From Scolanthus callimorphus (Eukaryota; Cnidaria; Anthozoa; Actiniaria; Edwardsiidae): a DNA stretch of 64,000 bases. Under the pieces are notes generated by a model. That model searched no databases. It was not told the DNA's origin and worked only from the letters and a program-made list of their open reading frames with translations. A program made the translations under genes and the position numbers. The stretch spans positions 25,734,624 through 25,798,623 of the forward strand of contig CM066924.1 in the NCBI GenBank assembly GCA_033964015.1, given 5' to 3'. Of the stretch, positions 13,301 through 21,540 are shown one piece after another. Within the stretch, counting starts at the first letter, position 1; each line of letters begins with the position of its first letter.

Positions 13301-16300
13301 ATAGTATCATGTAACATATACAGTAGCTTGTACATTATAATAAAGAAAGGCAAAATCACAGAAAATTGACTAAATTTTGATAAAAATTGACTAATTTTAT
13401 TTCTAACATAAGCATATGAAAACTAATTCCCATGGCTTTGTTTGTTTATTAGCCCAAGACAATAAAATTACATGTAAGATACTACAGAATAAAGCACCAA
13501 GTGGCACTTACTGTATTCAGAACAAATAATTATTCATCCTCCAGTATACAAGCAGACAGATTTAGAATGTGACAGATATTTTTGTGTGGGTGTCAGACAG
13601 AGCATGTGTTCTTTCATCAGAATTAAATGGATCCTTACTCACAACAGAGGGGCACATACCCCAAAACGTTCTCATTTGATCCAACTCTGTTCAGAGCCTC
13701 CAGAGTTTTAAAAAGCTTATCTGGTGGTGAAGTGGAGGGACAGCCAAGTATATATATCAAGGGTAGGTTAGTTATCAGACTAAAGGATAGCTTTACAACT
13801 ATCTTTACAGTAATATGTAGTACCTGTAAATTCAGCCTTTCCATACAAATCTTGAATCTGGGGTGCAAGGCCAAGCTTGAAAAGGAACAGGCTGTTGAAA
13901 TACAAACAATTGAACTTTATCATTCATTCTAAATCTCATACATAATTAATGAGCCAAACGCAAGGGAAATCACAACCGTGAACGACCACTGTATACCTCG
14001 ATAAAGTCCCGATATAGACACTACATATGGGGTACCATGTTTATATCTATCATACAGACACTCATGTTTAATAAATGAGATATAGACACAGTACCTATTT
14101 CGACACTTGAAAGTGCATAGGGGTGTACAAAGGGTGAATCCTTGCCAACCAGGGATCAGAGCTAGTGCTGGTGTGCACTTTCTGGACCGGCCTTACCCTT
14201 TGGTGAAATTACTTTAGGATCATGTCATGAACACTGGTCATCCCAACCGCAACCTTTATCCATGTGGAATGCTTATTCTGTATCTGCGCATGCTTGAAAT
14301 TCTACGTCACAGTAATCATGAACATACCTTTTGTCCCAACACAGAAGACATGTCAATTATTCGGAATGCCTCTCTAAATACACTACATATCATAATGAAA
14401 AGCTCTCATTGTCAATCTTTTGTTTGCCACTTCAAAATAGCTAAACAATAAAACTTGAAGCCAGTCTATATCAGATTTCTTATATCTCGATTTCAATGAA
14501 GTAGTTCTTGCAAATTTATTTCCTTTTTTTAAACTAACTTGGAATTATGAATTATTACTGGCAACCGTTTTAGAAGTACATAGTTTACAAAACTCGCTGT
14601 CATGTTTTATCGGCAGATAGAAGAAACACTTGGCTTCGCCTTGTGTTTCTATCTGCCAATAAAACACTCCAGCTCGTTTTGTAAACATTACTTAATAATA
14701 ATAAACACTTATATCAGCATTCTAAGCAAACAATAATGGTCTATAAAAAGAAAATGTTATATCTACAATGTGTGGTTCCAGAAAATATCCATACCCCCCA
14801 TGCTCTGTGTTGTTATTTCAGTATGATTATGTGCTACTACCATTTGCAGCCTTCCATGAGGCGTGACGCTACAACTAGGTTTGAAAACATTCTATCACAG
14901 ACATTTGTCAATCAAAACTTTTTGTTTGGTCCACAAAACTTTGCCAATGAGAATGCAAATTTCATACTAAACATTTTGAGTTTCTGTCGCGATAATCTTA
15001 CTTTTCACCACGAGTCATCCTAAGTTGAATATTATCAAAAACATTTAGTACCTTTTCTTGTCAGAAATGCCCAGATTCTGTAAGTTTGTTTTGATTTTGG
15101 TGTGTAACTTCTGTAACTTTAGAGATTCCCACAGGAAACATGAAAGTTTCACATCCCTGCACGTGCAGTTCAATTAGCAAAACAAAAAGTTTTGATTGAT
15201 AAACGTCTGCGATACAAACTTTTCAAATCCTAGTTGTCGCATCACACCTCACGGGAGATTGCAAATGGTAGTATTTTATACATTTTGATGAGATACCTGT
15301 GTTTCTCCAGTGTTGAAAAATTGATATCTGTCAAATGTGAAAGATATGATATCTTTCACATGTGAAGATATCACTGTTGGCATGAAAATTTTGAATTTAA
15401 TTTGTAAACTTTACATCTTAGCTTGATATGTTTATAACATTTAAAAAAAATTTGTATCAAATTCATTAAGCTTACATCAAACTTTGCTTGTTGAGAGTTT
15501 CAGTGGCAGAAGCGGTTTGCAGGTTTATCGATTCAGTTTTAATAAAAGGCTCTTATTTGTCTTTAAATTGATCTAATCAATATTCATATAATAAACAGAA
15601 CATTACATGGGCGCTTGGAGATACAAATTATATCTTCGAGTGTTCAACTCAATCTCTCACCAGTGAGCGCAGCGAAATTTGTATCTTGGGGCGGCCATGT
15701 AATATCCTCTATTTATCTGAGATGATTGCAAGTCTCACAATTGCAGATGAAGTGATTTCGATCAGGGGTGGCCTTCTATTTTCTTTGTGCTTGTAAAATT
15801 GCAGAGGCTTTAACAACTTATGTAGTGTTTCACTTACATAAAATCCCTAGCTTCCCACAAACAAGATTGCTAGTCGTTACTTGTCTAAAAGATCGTAAAA
15901 AAAATAAACTACAGTAGCACTATCCTCTTTTCACTAATATTTTGCATTAGAATGAGAAAAAGATGTAAGGATTATCTGAGCAAGTCATAAAAACAGTGAT
16001 CCTTTATTTAACCACAGAAGATACCATCAACTTGTATGTAGTATAATAATAGAAAGCAACAGACAACAAGCTAAATTGTCACTACATTACATTATCCAAG
16101 ATGTGTTTTCATTCAATTTCACTCTTCAGATCAATAACACTTCCAGTTGTGCAAAAATATTATTGTGCAGCCATTTTATTCATTGACAAGGTTATGCAAA
16201 TTATTAACCTGAATTTCAGCATTATTCAATTACTGAGACTTTTATGACAATTTATTTTATGACTTCTATAAATGATTGACGGTGTGTTGTAATGCACAAG

Positions 16301-17736
16301 TCATGTATTATATTATTTATGTCTGATATAATCATGAAGCAACAGTTGTTAAGCCATTTCGTGACAAACCAAACAATAAAGAAGTGTTTAGGTTCGATGT
16401 TCACAAACCTCAGAGCATGAATACAGTAGATGAGTTTTGGCATATTCTTTTTGTCATAGATATCAGTTGTTTCTGGGTAGAAGACCTGTTGAGAAAAATA
16501 TTAAAATAAATAAATACGGAACAATTTCTAATTTGATGCGGTAGTTTTATCACTGATGATCAGTTAGAAATCTCTGGGGACATAGATTTTCTACACTCTT
16601 TTCATCATTTGTTTGTTCTAGAGTCAACATTCGACGTTTGAATTGATGAACCTTCGGTTCCGGTTAAAGTTGAAATTCGAATTAATTTGAGTCTGAAATA
16701 TCTGAAAACACTCAAATAATCCAGCAAGAATGAGCCTGTAAAATATTAATTCATTGCGCTACAAGTTCCGATATTAATAAAGTGATTTTCAGTTATTTAT
16801 GCATGTATCGAAATAATATATTATTTCGTGAGAAATGGAGAATTCGGCAATGACCTGCCAAAACCAAAAAAGCATTAATACAAAGTTGAAGTATTTAATT
16901 GTTGGAGGGCAAAATAATAACAGTCTGAAGCGATAAGCTATATCTCAATTTTACCTGAGGTAAACCGACTTCGTCGCAAGCTTTGAAGAAGTAGTTAATG
17001 TTGTCTGTATGTCGAAAATGTAGGCCTTTAGACTTAAAAACAAAAGTACAAATTAATAAAACTGGAATTGAACTATAAAACCAAATGGCTTTAGCAATAG
17101 CTGAAACTGATCACCAAAAATTCAACAAGTTTCAACAAAACGTGTCCCGGAACAAGACCTTTTCTACTGAAACTATACCAAATATTTGTGTTAAATACTC
17201 ACGACAAAATGCTTGGAATCTTTGTCGAATATTCTTCTCAGAGGAACCGTTTTAGGGTCGAAGAAATTTCCTAATTTTGCAAGATGCACTCCACAACGTA
17301 ATGCCTCTTCCAGTGCAGTAGTTTCTGGCAATTCTTCCTTGAGACATGCTTCCATCCACCTATGGAATTGACATTCAGATTACATACTGCTAAATTAAAA
17401 TATTAAGAAAGACACCGTTCAAAGTTTCTTGATGGTTGAGAATGTGCGGTGCTGAAGTGTTAACTCAACTCCCTTACACTTTAGCTTCTTCCAAGTGACA
17501 CAGATACTGGTACGCCATGTTTTGCTTTCTTTGCTCATCCATCTCCGATCCTGATGCCCGTTCAGGGCCATGTTCTATCAGAGAGACAAGAAATAATCTC
17601 AGATGCGTATTTCGAATGACTAGAAATGAGGACAAATGTTGAGATCAAGTGCTATCTCTAGACTATAACCTCCTTCGTCGTAGCCTCCACTTGCTGGATC
17701 CCAGTGACCGTCTTCTCTGTCTGTAGCCGCTGCCAT
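1156..17736 (-). CDS. IQGAP: IQGAP-family scaffold protein, N-terminal half, 15 coding exons
   Basis: IQGAP proteins are cytoplasmic scaffolds that bind actin through an N-terminal calponin-homology (CH) domain, followed by coiled-coil IQGAP repeats, a WW domain, IQ motifs, a RasGAP-like domain and a RasGAP C-terminal domain. Visible here are residues 1-523: the CH domain (about 35-155), a linker with the family signature MPAFSKIGGIL (about 200-210), and at least four repeats of the type AVIAINEAI. The 15 exons are 17670-17736, 17478-17574, 17203-17359, 16955-17032, 16409-16485, 13824-13891, 11740-11831, 10170-10191, 4888-5066, 4115-4232, 3559-3722, 1963-2047, 1719-1882, 1428-1464 and 1156-1319. 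All keep frame and have AG/GT borders. The start has an in-frame TAG 15 bases upstream. The WW, IQ and GAP parts must lie left of the window. The family call is very sure; which vertebrate paralogue is closest is not. Confidence 0.96.
1428..1464 (-). CDS. IQGAP: IQGAP exon 14 (short linker)
   Basis: Codes DLAYEDIYEQVK plus one base, equivalent to the vertebrate L-T-H-P-E-L-S-V-A-V-E linker. It is 37 bases, phase 0 to 1. The acceptor is GCTTTTCCAG and the donor GTGCGT. It is placed mainly because phase and the linker position fit; it is the least certain of the internal exons. Confidence 0.8.
1719..1882 (-). CDS. IQGAP: IQGAP exon 13 (third repeat)
   Basis: Codes residues 402-456: QSVVVAINASLDTENAEQTH, then LLMKPEAMMPKV and a tyrosine-containing helix. 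It matches the vertebrate A-L-I-N-A-A-I ... L-M-N-P-E-A-Q-L-P-Q-V repeat. It is again exactly 164 bases, phase 1 to 0, with acceptor TTTTCCAG and donor GTAGGG. Confidence 0.95.
1963..2047 (-). CDS. IQGAP: IQGAP exon 12 (linker)
   Basis: Codes residues 374-402 with AEIQEGVTAANSQAESF, equivalent to the vertebrate E-E-L-Q-S-G-V-D-A-A-N-S linker. It is 85 bases, phase 0 to 1, donor GTAAGA. Half of this exon and its acceptor are copied in an 80-bp tandem duplication just upstream in the gene. Confidence 0.94.
1999..2158. repeat. IQGAP: 80-bp tandem duplication overlapping IQGAP exon 12
   Basis: Two copies, 1999-2078 and 2079-2158, differ at a handful of positions. The first holds the 5' half of exon 12 with its acceptor; the second is a truncated copy inside the preceding intron. 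In the second copy a C-to-G difference (minus-strand reading) turns CACGCTGAG into CACGGTGAG, creating a plausible splice donor. Confidence 0.85.
2618..2811. repeat. 71-bp tandem repeat, about 2.7 copies
   Basis: Units begin at 2618, 2689 and 2760 with CAGAACACACGTGACAATTA or a close variant. The second half of the unit (TGTTAGATGGTACAAAC) also occurs twice at about 3451-3509, so this is a dispersed intronic repeat. Intron 11 otherwise holds nothing that I recognise. Confidence 0.8.
3212..3285. repeat. Near-perfect 74-bp palindrome
   Basis: The centre is GTCACTAGTGAC (3243-3254), with no spacer. Arms of about 37 bases are complementary with a single mismatch. It lies in intron 11 of IQGAP, about 460 bp upstream of exon 11. 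Such a sequence could extrude as a cruciform or be a minimal fold-back insertion. Confidence 0.9.
3559..3722 (-). CDS. IQGAP: IQGAP exon 11 (second repeat)
   Basis: Codes residues 319-373: EEAVFIINKALAAEDPDTL, then a second helix and NWYMQALLERRR. It corresponds to the vertebrate IDLALEQGDALALFRAL repeat with conserved W-Y. It is 164 bases, phase 1 to phase 0. The donor is GTTAGA, a weaker match to consensus. Confidence 0.95.
4115..4232 (-). CDS. IQGAP: IQGAP exon 10 (inter-repeat linker)
   Basis: Codes residues 280-319, including EEDIYDKLLTQAEIQGYLNQ, which matches the vertebrate LLTQAEIQG linker. Phase 0 in, phase 1 out. The acceptor is ATTTTAG and the donor GTAAGC. Confidence 0.96.
4322..4790. 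repeat. Intronic stretch with GGGGTTACAATCCCC-type mini-palindromes
   Basis: The imperfect palindrome GGGGTTACAATCCCC occurs at about 4418 and 4476, and a variant GGGGGTTAAAATCCCCC at about 4496. A long-range repeat structure is suspected but no clean termini were found. No gene is seen. Confidence 0.5.
4888..5066 (-). CDS. IQGAP: IQGAP exon 9 (first IQGAP repeat)
   Basis: Codes residues 220-279: HAAVIAINEAIDHQ, then TLEALRNPNAHL, then an acidic loop and a helix rich in A and K. This is the first coiled-coil IQGAP repeat and the best-conserved one. It is 179 bases, phase 1 in and phase 0 out, with acceptor TTTTCAG and donor GTATTG. The neighbouring intron toward exon 8 is the largest in the visible gene, about 5.1 kb. 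Confidence 0.97.
5218..5600. mobile_element. CGTCCACACTA-family miniature elements
   Basis: An element bounded by GGCCCGCGTCCACACTA (from 5272) and AGTGTGGACGGCC (to 5597) has inverted termini. The 50 bases before it (ACGCGTTTTC ... GAAAACGC) look like a fragment of the same family. No coding sequence is seen. Confidence 0.6.
5655..7284. mobile_element. Fold-back element with roughly 180-bp inverted arms
   Basis: The left arm 5655-5835 and right arm 7067-7243 are inverted copies: both contain the block GTAAAAGCTGGCAACAAG and the block GACGTCAT next to a TGATTGACAGCTG motif. The right end continues into a CGTCCACACTA-family terminus at 7284. The interior contains CCAAAATGGCGGC-like motifs (about 5968 and 6876) and no ORF of note. 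It lies inside IQGAP intron 8. Confidence 0.7.
7285..9250. other. Intron 8 remainder, nothing recognised
   Basis: I read both strands and found no exon, family domain or clear repeat. A 99-codon frame at 7477-7776 (plus) starts with a hydrophobic segment that could mimic a signal peptide, but it resembles no family that I know and is recorded only as a curiosity. Confidence 0.4.
9252..9725. repeat. 52-bp minisatellite, 9 copies
   Basis: The unit is 52 bp and contains GGGCGAGTAAACATTTCAAC and CCCAGTAACCAAATGG. Nine consecutive copies vary mostly in one short window (TTCAGGGTTGG versus TTTGGGGTTTGG). It sits inside IQGAP intron 8. There are no separate spacers, so it is not a CRISPR array. Confidence 0.95.
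10170..10191 (-). CDS. IQGAP: IQGAP exon 8 (22-base microexon)
   Basis: Codes LPVDEAA plus the first base of a leucine codon, matching the vertebrate L-S-V-D-E-A-A-L that joins the CH linker to the first repeat. The acceptor is TTCCTAG and the donor GTAAGTAG. Without it the frame from exon 7 (phase 0) to exon 9 (phase 1) would not join, so the microexon is required by the reading frame. Confidence 0.9.
10428..10827. mobile_element. 400-bp miniature element, TIR GTAATAGACC
   Basis: The left end reads GTAATAGACCTTTTTCCAAA and the right end is its complement with one change. At the centre is a perfect hairpin around GGGGGTATGATGCATACCCCC (about 10621-10641, loop TGATGCA). Both arms carry AAAATGGC-NGCCG motifs. 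It lies in intron 7. Confidence 0.8.
10877..11139. mobile_element. Fold-back miniature element, arms about 120 bp
   Basis: Two long inverted arms flank a short centre near 11005: for example CAAAAAGCACAAAGAGTAAC on the right pairs with its complement on the left. The element sits between two direct copies of a GAGTAATTTTGCCCTG block (about 10372 and 11173), suggesting that the region was also duplicated. No coding sequence is seen. Confidence 0.8.
11740..11831 (-). CDS. IQGAP: IQGAP exon 7
   Basis: Codes residues 182-212: a short charged helix (MRKELEKYGLQ) and the family signature MPAFSKIGGIL. The acceptor is TTTGCAG and the donor GTAGCA. It ends in phase 0. Confidence 0.97.
12320..13045. 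repeat. Direct tandem duplication, unit about 370 bp
   Basis: The two units share blocks such as GGCTTTGTCCCTCGCT, GAATTAGAACTTAGCC and GGTGAATCTTTTCCAAC at 370-375 bp spacing, at roughly 80 percent identity by eye. Both contain ATGGCGGC or ATGGCCGCGATGGCGGC motifs. Positioned in intron 6 of IQGAP. The frames inside are broken or shifted between copies, so I do not call a gene. Confidence 0.75.
13824..13891 (-). CDS. IQGAP: IQGAP exon 6
   Basis: Codes residues 159-182 with LFLFKLGLAPQIQDLYGK, almost identical to the vertebrate family at this place. The acceptor is TTTCAACAG and the donor GTACTA. The intron before it is about 2.5 kb and carries several miniature elements. Confidence 0.97.
14584..14686. 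mobile_element. Fold-back miniature element (103 bp)
   Basis: TTTACAAAACTCGCTG at the left pairs with CTCGTTTTGTAAA at the right, and TTTTATCGGCAGATAG pairs with CTATCTGCCAATAAAA. A related arrangement occurs near 54155-54240. Intron 5. Confidence 0.75.
14834..15272. mobile_element. Miniature element with about 100-bp inverted ends
   Basis: Left: CTACTACCATTTGCA, then CAACTAGG and TCAATCAAAACTTTTTGTTT. Right: the complement of each block in reverse order, ending TGCAAATGGTAGTA. It has no ORF. Intron 5. Confidence 0.8.
15600..15704. mobile_element. Miniature fold-back, GCTTGGAGATACA family
   Basis: ATTACATGGGCGCTTGGAGA at the left pairs with the right end, which includes GGCGGCCATGTAAT. A related GCGGCTTGGAGATACAGA sequence lies at about 20304 in the FAM81 intron. 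Intron 5 of IQGAP; the rest of this intron (15705-16408) shows nothing else. Confidence 0.65.
16409..16485 (-). CDS. IQGAP: IQGAP exon 5 (CH domain)
   Basis: Codes residues 134-159: VFYPETTDIYDKKNMPKLIY followed by CIHAL, the conserved end of the CH domain. The acceptor follows a clear pyrimidine tract (TTTTTCTCAACAG). The exon ends with two bases of a codon, completed in exon 6. Confidence 0.97.
16955..17032 (-). CDS. IQGAP: IQGAP exon 4 (CH domain)
   Basis: Codes residues 108-133, containing GLHFRHTDNI and DEVGLPQ, both hallmark CH-domain segments of IQGAPs. It is 78 bases, phase 0 to phase 0, with donor GTAAAA. Confidence 0.97.
17203..17359 (-). CDS. IQGAP: IQGAP exon 3 (CH domain)
   Basis: Codes residues 55-107 of the calponin-homology domain: WMEACL, the LEEALRCGVHLAKLGNFF block and the following K-T-V-P-L-R-R-I segment. 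The donor is GTGAGT. It ends in phase 0. CH domains bind F-actin; this part forms the first helices. Confidence 0.97.
17478..17574 (-). CDS. IQGAP: IQGAP exon 2
   Basis: Codes residues 23-55, including DEQRKQNMAYQYLCHLEEAK, which is the conserved lead-in to the CH domain (human IQGAP1 has a near-identical YEYLCHLEEAK). The acceptor ends in GATAG and the donor is GTAAGG. The exon enters in phase 1 and leaves in phase 2. Confidence 0.97.
17670..17736 (-). CDS. IQGAP: IQGAP exon 1 (start codon)
   Basis: Codes residues 1-22 plus one base, beginning MAAATDREDGHWDP. An in-frame TAG lies 15 bases before the ATG and the context is GGAATGG. The donor is GTTATAG. This acidic leader is not conserved in the family, so the start is chosen from the open frame and the upstream stop. 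Confidence 0.85.
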
Positions 17737-18395
17737 TCCTTCTACCTTCTATTTCAATCCAAAGCAAATGGCTTTCTCCCTAGAGTAGGGGAACTAGGGC
17801 TGTCTTTCGTAGAGTCCAATAAAGGAGGTGGCTTGCTCCGTTTGTTTTCCTGAGAGTTATTCTGGATTTGGAGGGAATTTCGAACTGTGACGAAGAAATT
17901 ATGGGATTCGCCACAACTCAAACCCTCCCCTGTAGGTTGACCCCAGTAGCTACTACCGTTCAGAGAAAATATCCCTTTCTCCTCCAACAAACAAAAAATG
18001 AAAACAGCCATTAAAAAAAAATAATAATAAAAAGTAAGGAATAGTAAGGATAAGTGACACTACAGAATGCATGATAAGACATATCTTATAAATGCGATTT
18101 GAAGAAAATATTTTCAACCTTCCCCACCCATGTTGGTTGGGTTTTGACAACCGAGTTGAGTCTGGATTTTCCGTTTTGTTTGTCGTGAAAATTTCTCTTG
18201 TGTTATCGAAACCTTTTCGTCGCAAAGAAGTATTCAAATATTGTGAATTTCATTTAAATCCAGCTATGACAGAAGTCTGATTTCCGCTATCTAAATTGGT
18301 TTGCATTTCAGAACTGAGACGATTACTTTTTGAGTACACGACTGTAGTGTAATTGCCAAAACAACGACTATAGAGCTCAGCAGGAAGGCTATAAA
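17737..18395. promoter_or_regulatory. Divergent intergenic region, IQGAP / FAM81
   Basis: The start codons of the two head-to-head genes are about 660 bp apart, so this interval should hold both promoters and 5' untranslated regions and may act as a bidirectional promoter. I do not see a convincing TATA box or CpG cluster. Both 5' UTRs may include exons that I cannot place. Confidence 0.55.
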
Positions 18396-18822
18396 ATGGA
18401 AAGACCAAGTTCTAGGGAGGGCAAGCGACCTTCTCTTCCTGCAATTACGAATGGAGAAAGCTCATTAATCATGAGGGACGAGACTTTAAGTCGAATGGGC
18501 GTACTAGAAGACAGGCTTTTTAATCAGGAGAAAACAACCAGGGCACTTGTGGACAGGGCTTTGAGAGTGAAAGAAGACATTATCGATAGCCTTAGCATTG
18601 CTCAGATGGGCTGGCAGGGCGAGAAAAAAGCTCGAGCTCTGCTTCAAGAGCATATCCGGACTATTACTTCTGTGGTGAAGCGTTTAAGCCGTGAAATTGA
18701 AGTTCTGGAAGGTGAATTGAGGTCCAAAGAAAGTAAAGTTACAAGTAATGCTAGTGCTTTTAAAAACTTGGAGTTGCATCATGTTGCTGGAGTGACTGAT
18801 TTGAGGGGGAGGGTTGCTAGAT
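18396..18822 (+). CDS. FAM81A: FAM81-like coiled-coil protein, exon 1
   Basis: Codes residues 1-142 plus one base. The signatures LEDRLFNQEKTTRALVD, VKEDIIDSL, LLQEHIRTITSVVKRLSREI and DLRGRVAR line up with human FAM81A/B. The family is poorly characterised and predicted to be coiled coil, with brain and cilium-related expression reported for members. The donor is chosen at AGAT|GTGGGC, after which the open frame turns non-homologous and stops at 18848. A or B paralogue cannot be decided here. Confidence 0.88.
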
Positions 18823-19436
18823 GTGGGCTGCGTGCGCGATGTTGGTGACCAATTTCAGAGGACATGAAAAATAAGAGTTTTTGTGTAAAAAACAGATGAT
18901 AACAACCATATTACATTTTGATAATTACGATACCAATTAAGCTGCTGCCGAACCACAAGGAAGTTACAATAAACTCAAAGATTTAAAAAAATTACCACCG
19001 AAAAATGATAGCTAAAGTCGCAAAAATCGAAAAACAAGCGTAACATATTCCGTACACAATTTCAATTCGCGCAAATTTTAAAATAAGCTTTCGTTTGTTT
19101 AGAAAAATGAAACCATCATATGGGATGCACATGAGCTGTAGAATGTGAAACAAGAATTTGTTTTTTGATTTTTTATGAATAACCACCTGAAAATATGCAA
19201 AAACTAGCGTGAGAACAATGTCAGCTTTGTACTTCCTGTAGATGTACACAAGATGTAAAATTGCTTTAAAAGAGTGCATTCCAGGTCTAAAAAATATATA
19301 TCTGCGTGGGTATGATGCACATGAAATATACTTTATCCTGCAAAAAAAATCATCTTTACAACTCCTTTGTTTTTTTCTACGAGAAATATAAAACCACCGT
19401 GAGAACAAATGTCCAATCCTCCTTCACAATTTTACA
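18823..19436. other. FAM81 intron, 5' part
   Basis: AT-rich and without recognised domain. Two related blocks contain GATGCACATGA and GTGAGAACAA (about 19124-19220 and 19312-19410), hinting at an old duplication. A 138-codon minus-strand frame (18992-19408) is rich in aromatic and basic residues without a family match; I treat it as chance. Confidence 0.4.
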
Positions 19437-19690
19437 CCATGACGATGCCTTTTTCGTTGCCTTTTATGATGCGTTTTGCAATGCAACTTTGTCAGATGCC
19501 TTTTGATGCCTTTTGTGATGCCTTTTTCGTGGCCTTTTATGATGCGTTTTGCAATGCAGTTTTGTGATGCCTTTTTCGATGCCTTTTGTGATGCCTTTTT
19601 CGATGCCTTTATGATGCGTTGTGCAAAGCCTTTTGTTGTGCCATTATTTACGATGCCTTTTGTGATGCGTTTTCGATGCCTTTCTGTCTG
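19437..19690. repeat. Left arm of inverted array, GATGCCTTTT units
   Basis: About 20 imperfect tandem copies of a roughly 10-15 base motif, GATGCCTTTT(T/G), in this orientation. It is the reverse complement of the array at 21243-21510. Together the two can form a long imperfect hairpin whose loop is 1.5 kb. Confidence 0.9.
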
Positions 19691-19800
19691 CTTTACAGTG
19701 ATCTAGCATTAGATTTTACATTCGACCTTACACACAGTCACAGGGTTACTCCTTTTTAGAACATATTTTTGAGAAGTTTTGAACTGCTCTGCTTTCTGTT

Positions 19801-20295
19801 ATGTTGAAAACCGGTGCCAAGCGCTTATTGAAATCCCGGAAGCGAAATCTTGAGCTGCAAAATGAGCGAGCAAAACGGTATTACGAGCGAAAAAGAGAAG
19901 AAATTTTGGCAAAAAAAAAGGAAAAGAAAAACAGTTCTGGCCCAAAGTCTTCAGAGCAGGTGAGAGCGAAATGGCGTTTCTATAAGAACACGGAAAGACA
20001 GCGAAAGACGAAGGCAAAAAAAACATCCTCGAGTGCTGGTAGTGGTTTCGCGAACAGGTCATCTCGAAAACGAGCCATCGATAAAGTGCGAGAGGCGCTT
20101 CCTCATTCGCCGAGCAAAAAGGCAGCCATCCTTAAGTCGCTAATTGACAGCCCACAAACTCGCTCCCACCTAGCTGACACTGGTACGCGTGATTATGGGA
20201 ATACCATTCGTGTATATGGGAATGCTCATAAAGAATATTGCATTGTATTTTTTTTATTGGTCTATATAGAATTAAAAGATACAAAACGTGTATAA
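19801..20295 (+). CDS. Basic protein of unknown function inside fold-back element
   Basis: A 164-codon frame. Residues 1-85 are strongly basic and helical (RYYERKREEILAKKKEK, then RAKWRFYKNTERQRK). Residues 95-130 hold RKRAIDKVREALPHSPSKKA and SPQTRSHL, which reads as a second, more globular block. The tail from about 137 onward loses protein-like character and may be intron or junk. It sits between inverted repeat arms in the FAM81 intron, so it is most simply the 5' exon of a transposon-encoded or captured DNA-binding protein. I cannot name the family. An expressed gene is possible but unproven. Confidence 0.4.
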   Translation: MLKTGAKRLLKSRKRNLELQNERAKRYYERKREEILAKKKEKKNSSGPKSSEQVRAKWRFYKNTERQRKTKAKKTSSSAGSGFANRSSRKRAIDKVREALPHSPSKKAAILKSLIDSPQTRSHLADTGTRDYGNTIRVYGNAHKEYCIVFFLLVYIELKDTKRV

Positions 20296-20847
20296 CATTG
20301 CGGCTTGGAGATACAGATTTTATTTATATTAACTTATTATAAATATCTCGCGTTTTTGACATTCTTAAAAATAATATTGGGATGTAGTGCGGGGGGACTC
20401 CCATATTTTCGGGAATGATCGTATCTTTTAGGAGGGGTTAAAATAGCTATTGTTTCTTTAACGCGTCGTTCTTTGATATCTTTTAGGGGTAAAATTCCCG
20501 ACGATCATCCCGACCAAAAAATATGGAGCCCCCGTCTCCTCTTCCCACCCGGGAGTTAAATTTGTTTTACCCCTTGCCAATAAGAGCGTTCATTCTTTAT
20601 TTGTTTTAGAATCTTTTTGTGGTATTGATAAAAAACAGCTCCATGGCGGCGCTTCTGTTTTCAGATTTGCCTTTCCTTTTATAATCTAATTGCGCAAAAA
20701 ACATATTTGCCGCCCCTTTTTATTCATAGATATTTTGTGATTGCTGGTCACAGAGTTTGCAGAGTGAAATGATTGAACGAAGCAACGCAGACCTCACTTC
20801 ACATGATTTGGTGGCTCTTAAAAGAGCCATTGTATTTTTTAAATTGT

Positions 20848-21150
20848 TTAATCGCGGCTCTCATTTAAACAATTTATTGAATCCAATAGAGAGATGGTGC
20901 GGCTACGGTGGCCTGACAGGGTGCACATCAGACCTCTTACGTCGGCAAAGAATTCTCTAATGCGTACCAGCATCAGGACGATTGCTTGTTCCTCGTCTCC
21001 AGCATTTAGATTGCCAATGGCAATAGTTGATTTCATGAGAATAAGACGCCTGAAGACGGTCTGCATCCTCTCCTCCTGTATTCTTAGCATATAATCAATA
21101 TACTGTAACTCATCAACTAACCATAAATGTTCATCTGAATTCGTTAACAT
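20848..21150 (-). CDS. Small ORF of unknown function in the fold-back loop
   Basis: A 100-codon frame with a balanced composition (acidic and hydrophobic, including MLVRIREFFADVRG) on the opposite strand to the basic ORF. It might be a real exon of the same element. No family was recognised, no splice context is decisive, and a competing plus-strand frame covers the same bases. Confidence 0.2.
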   Translation of the reverse strand: MLTNSDEHLWLVDELQYIDYMLRIQEERMQTVFRRLILMKSTIAIGNLNAGDEEQAIVLMLVRIREFFADVRGLMCTLSGHRSRTISLLDSINCLNESRD

Positions 21151-21242
21151 TCTTATTCAATAAAAAGGCAAAATAGGAGACAGCACTGGAACGCCCCGAC
21201 AGAAAAATCCTCCAAAATATCCAATGTAAAACGCAAAAGGCA

Positions 21243-21510
21243 GATATATGGCATTAAAAATGCATCATAAAATGCATCATAAAATGCATCTTAAAAGGCA
21301 TCAAAAATGCAACGAAAAAGGCATCATAAAAGGCATTGAAAACGCATCATACAAGGCATCAAAAATGCATCATAAAAGGCATCAAAAATGCAACGAACAT
21401 AAAAGGCATCATAAAAGGCACCACAAAACGCATCGAAAAAGGCACCGAAAAGGTACCACAAAATGCATCACTGCAAAAGGCATCAAAAACGCATCACAAA
21501 AGGTATGTTA
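21243..21510. repeat. Right arm of inverted array, AAAAGGCATC units
   Basis: Imperfect tandem AAAAGGCATC/AAAATGCATC units, the reverse complement of the array at 19437-19690. It ends about 30 bases before the FAM81 exon 2 acceptor. The frames open through it encode only low-complexity K/H/A/S peptides. Confidence 0.9.
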
Positions 21511-21540
21511 CGCAATTGATCACCAACTCCATGCACATAG

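Noticed and set aside
18992..19408. 138-codon minus frame in the FAM81 intron
   Set aside because: Biased aromatic/basic composition, no domain, overlaps an apparent duplicated intronic block.
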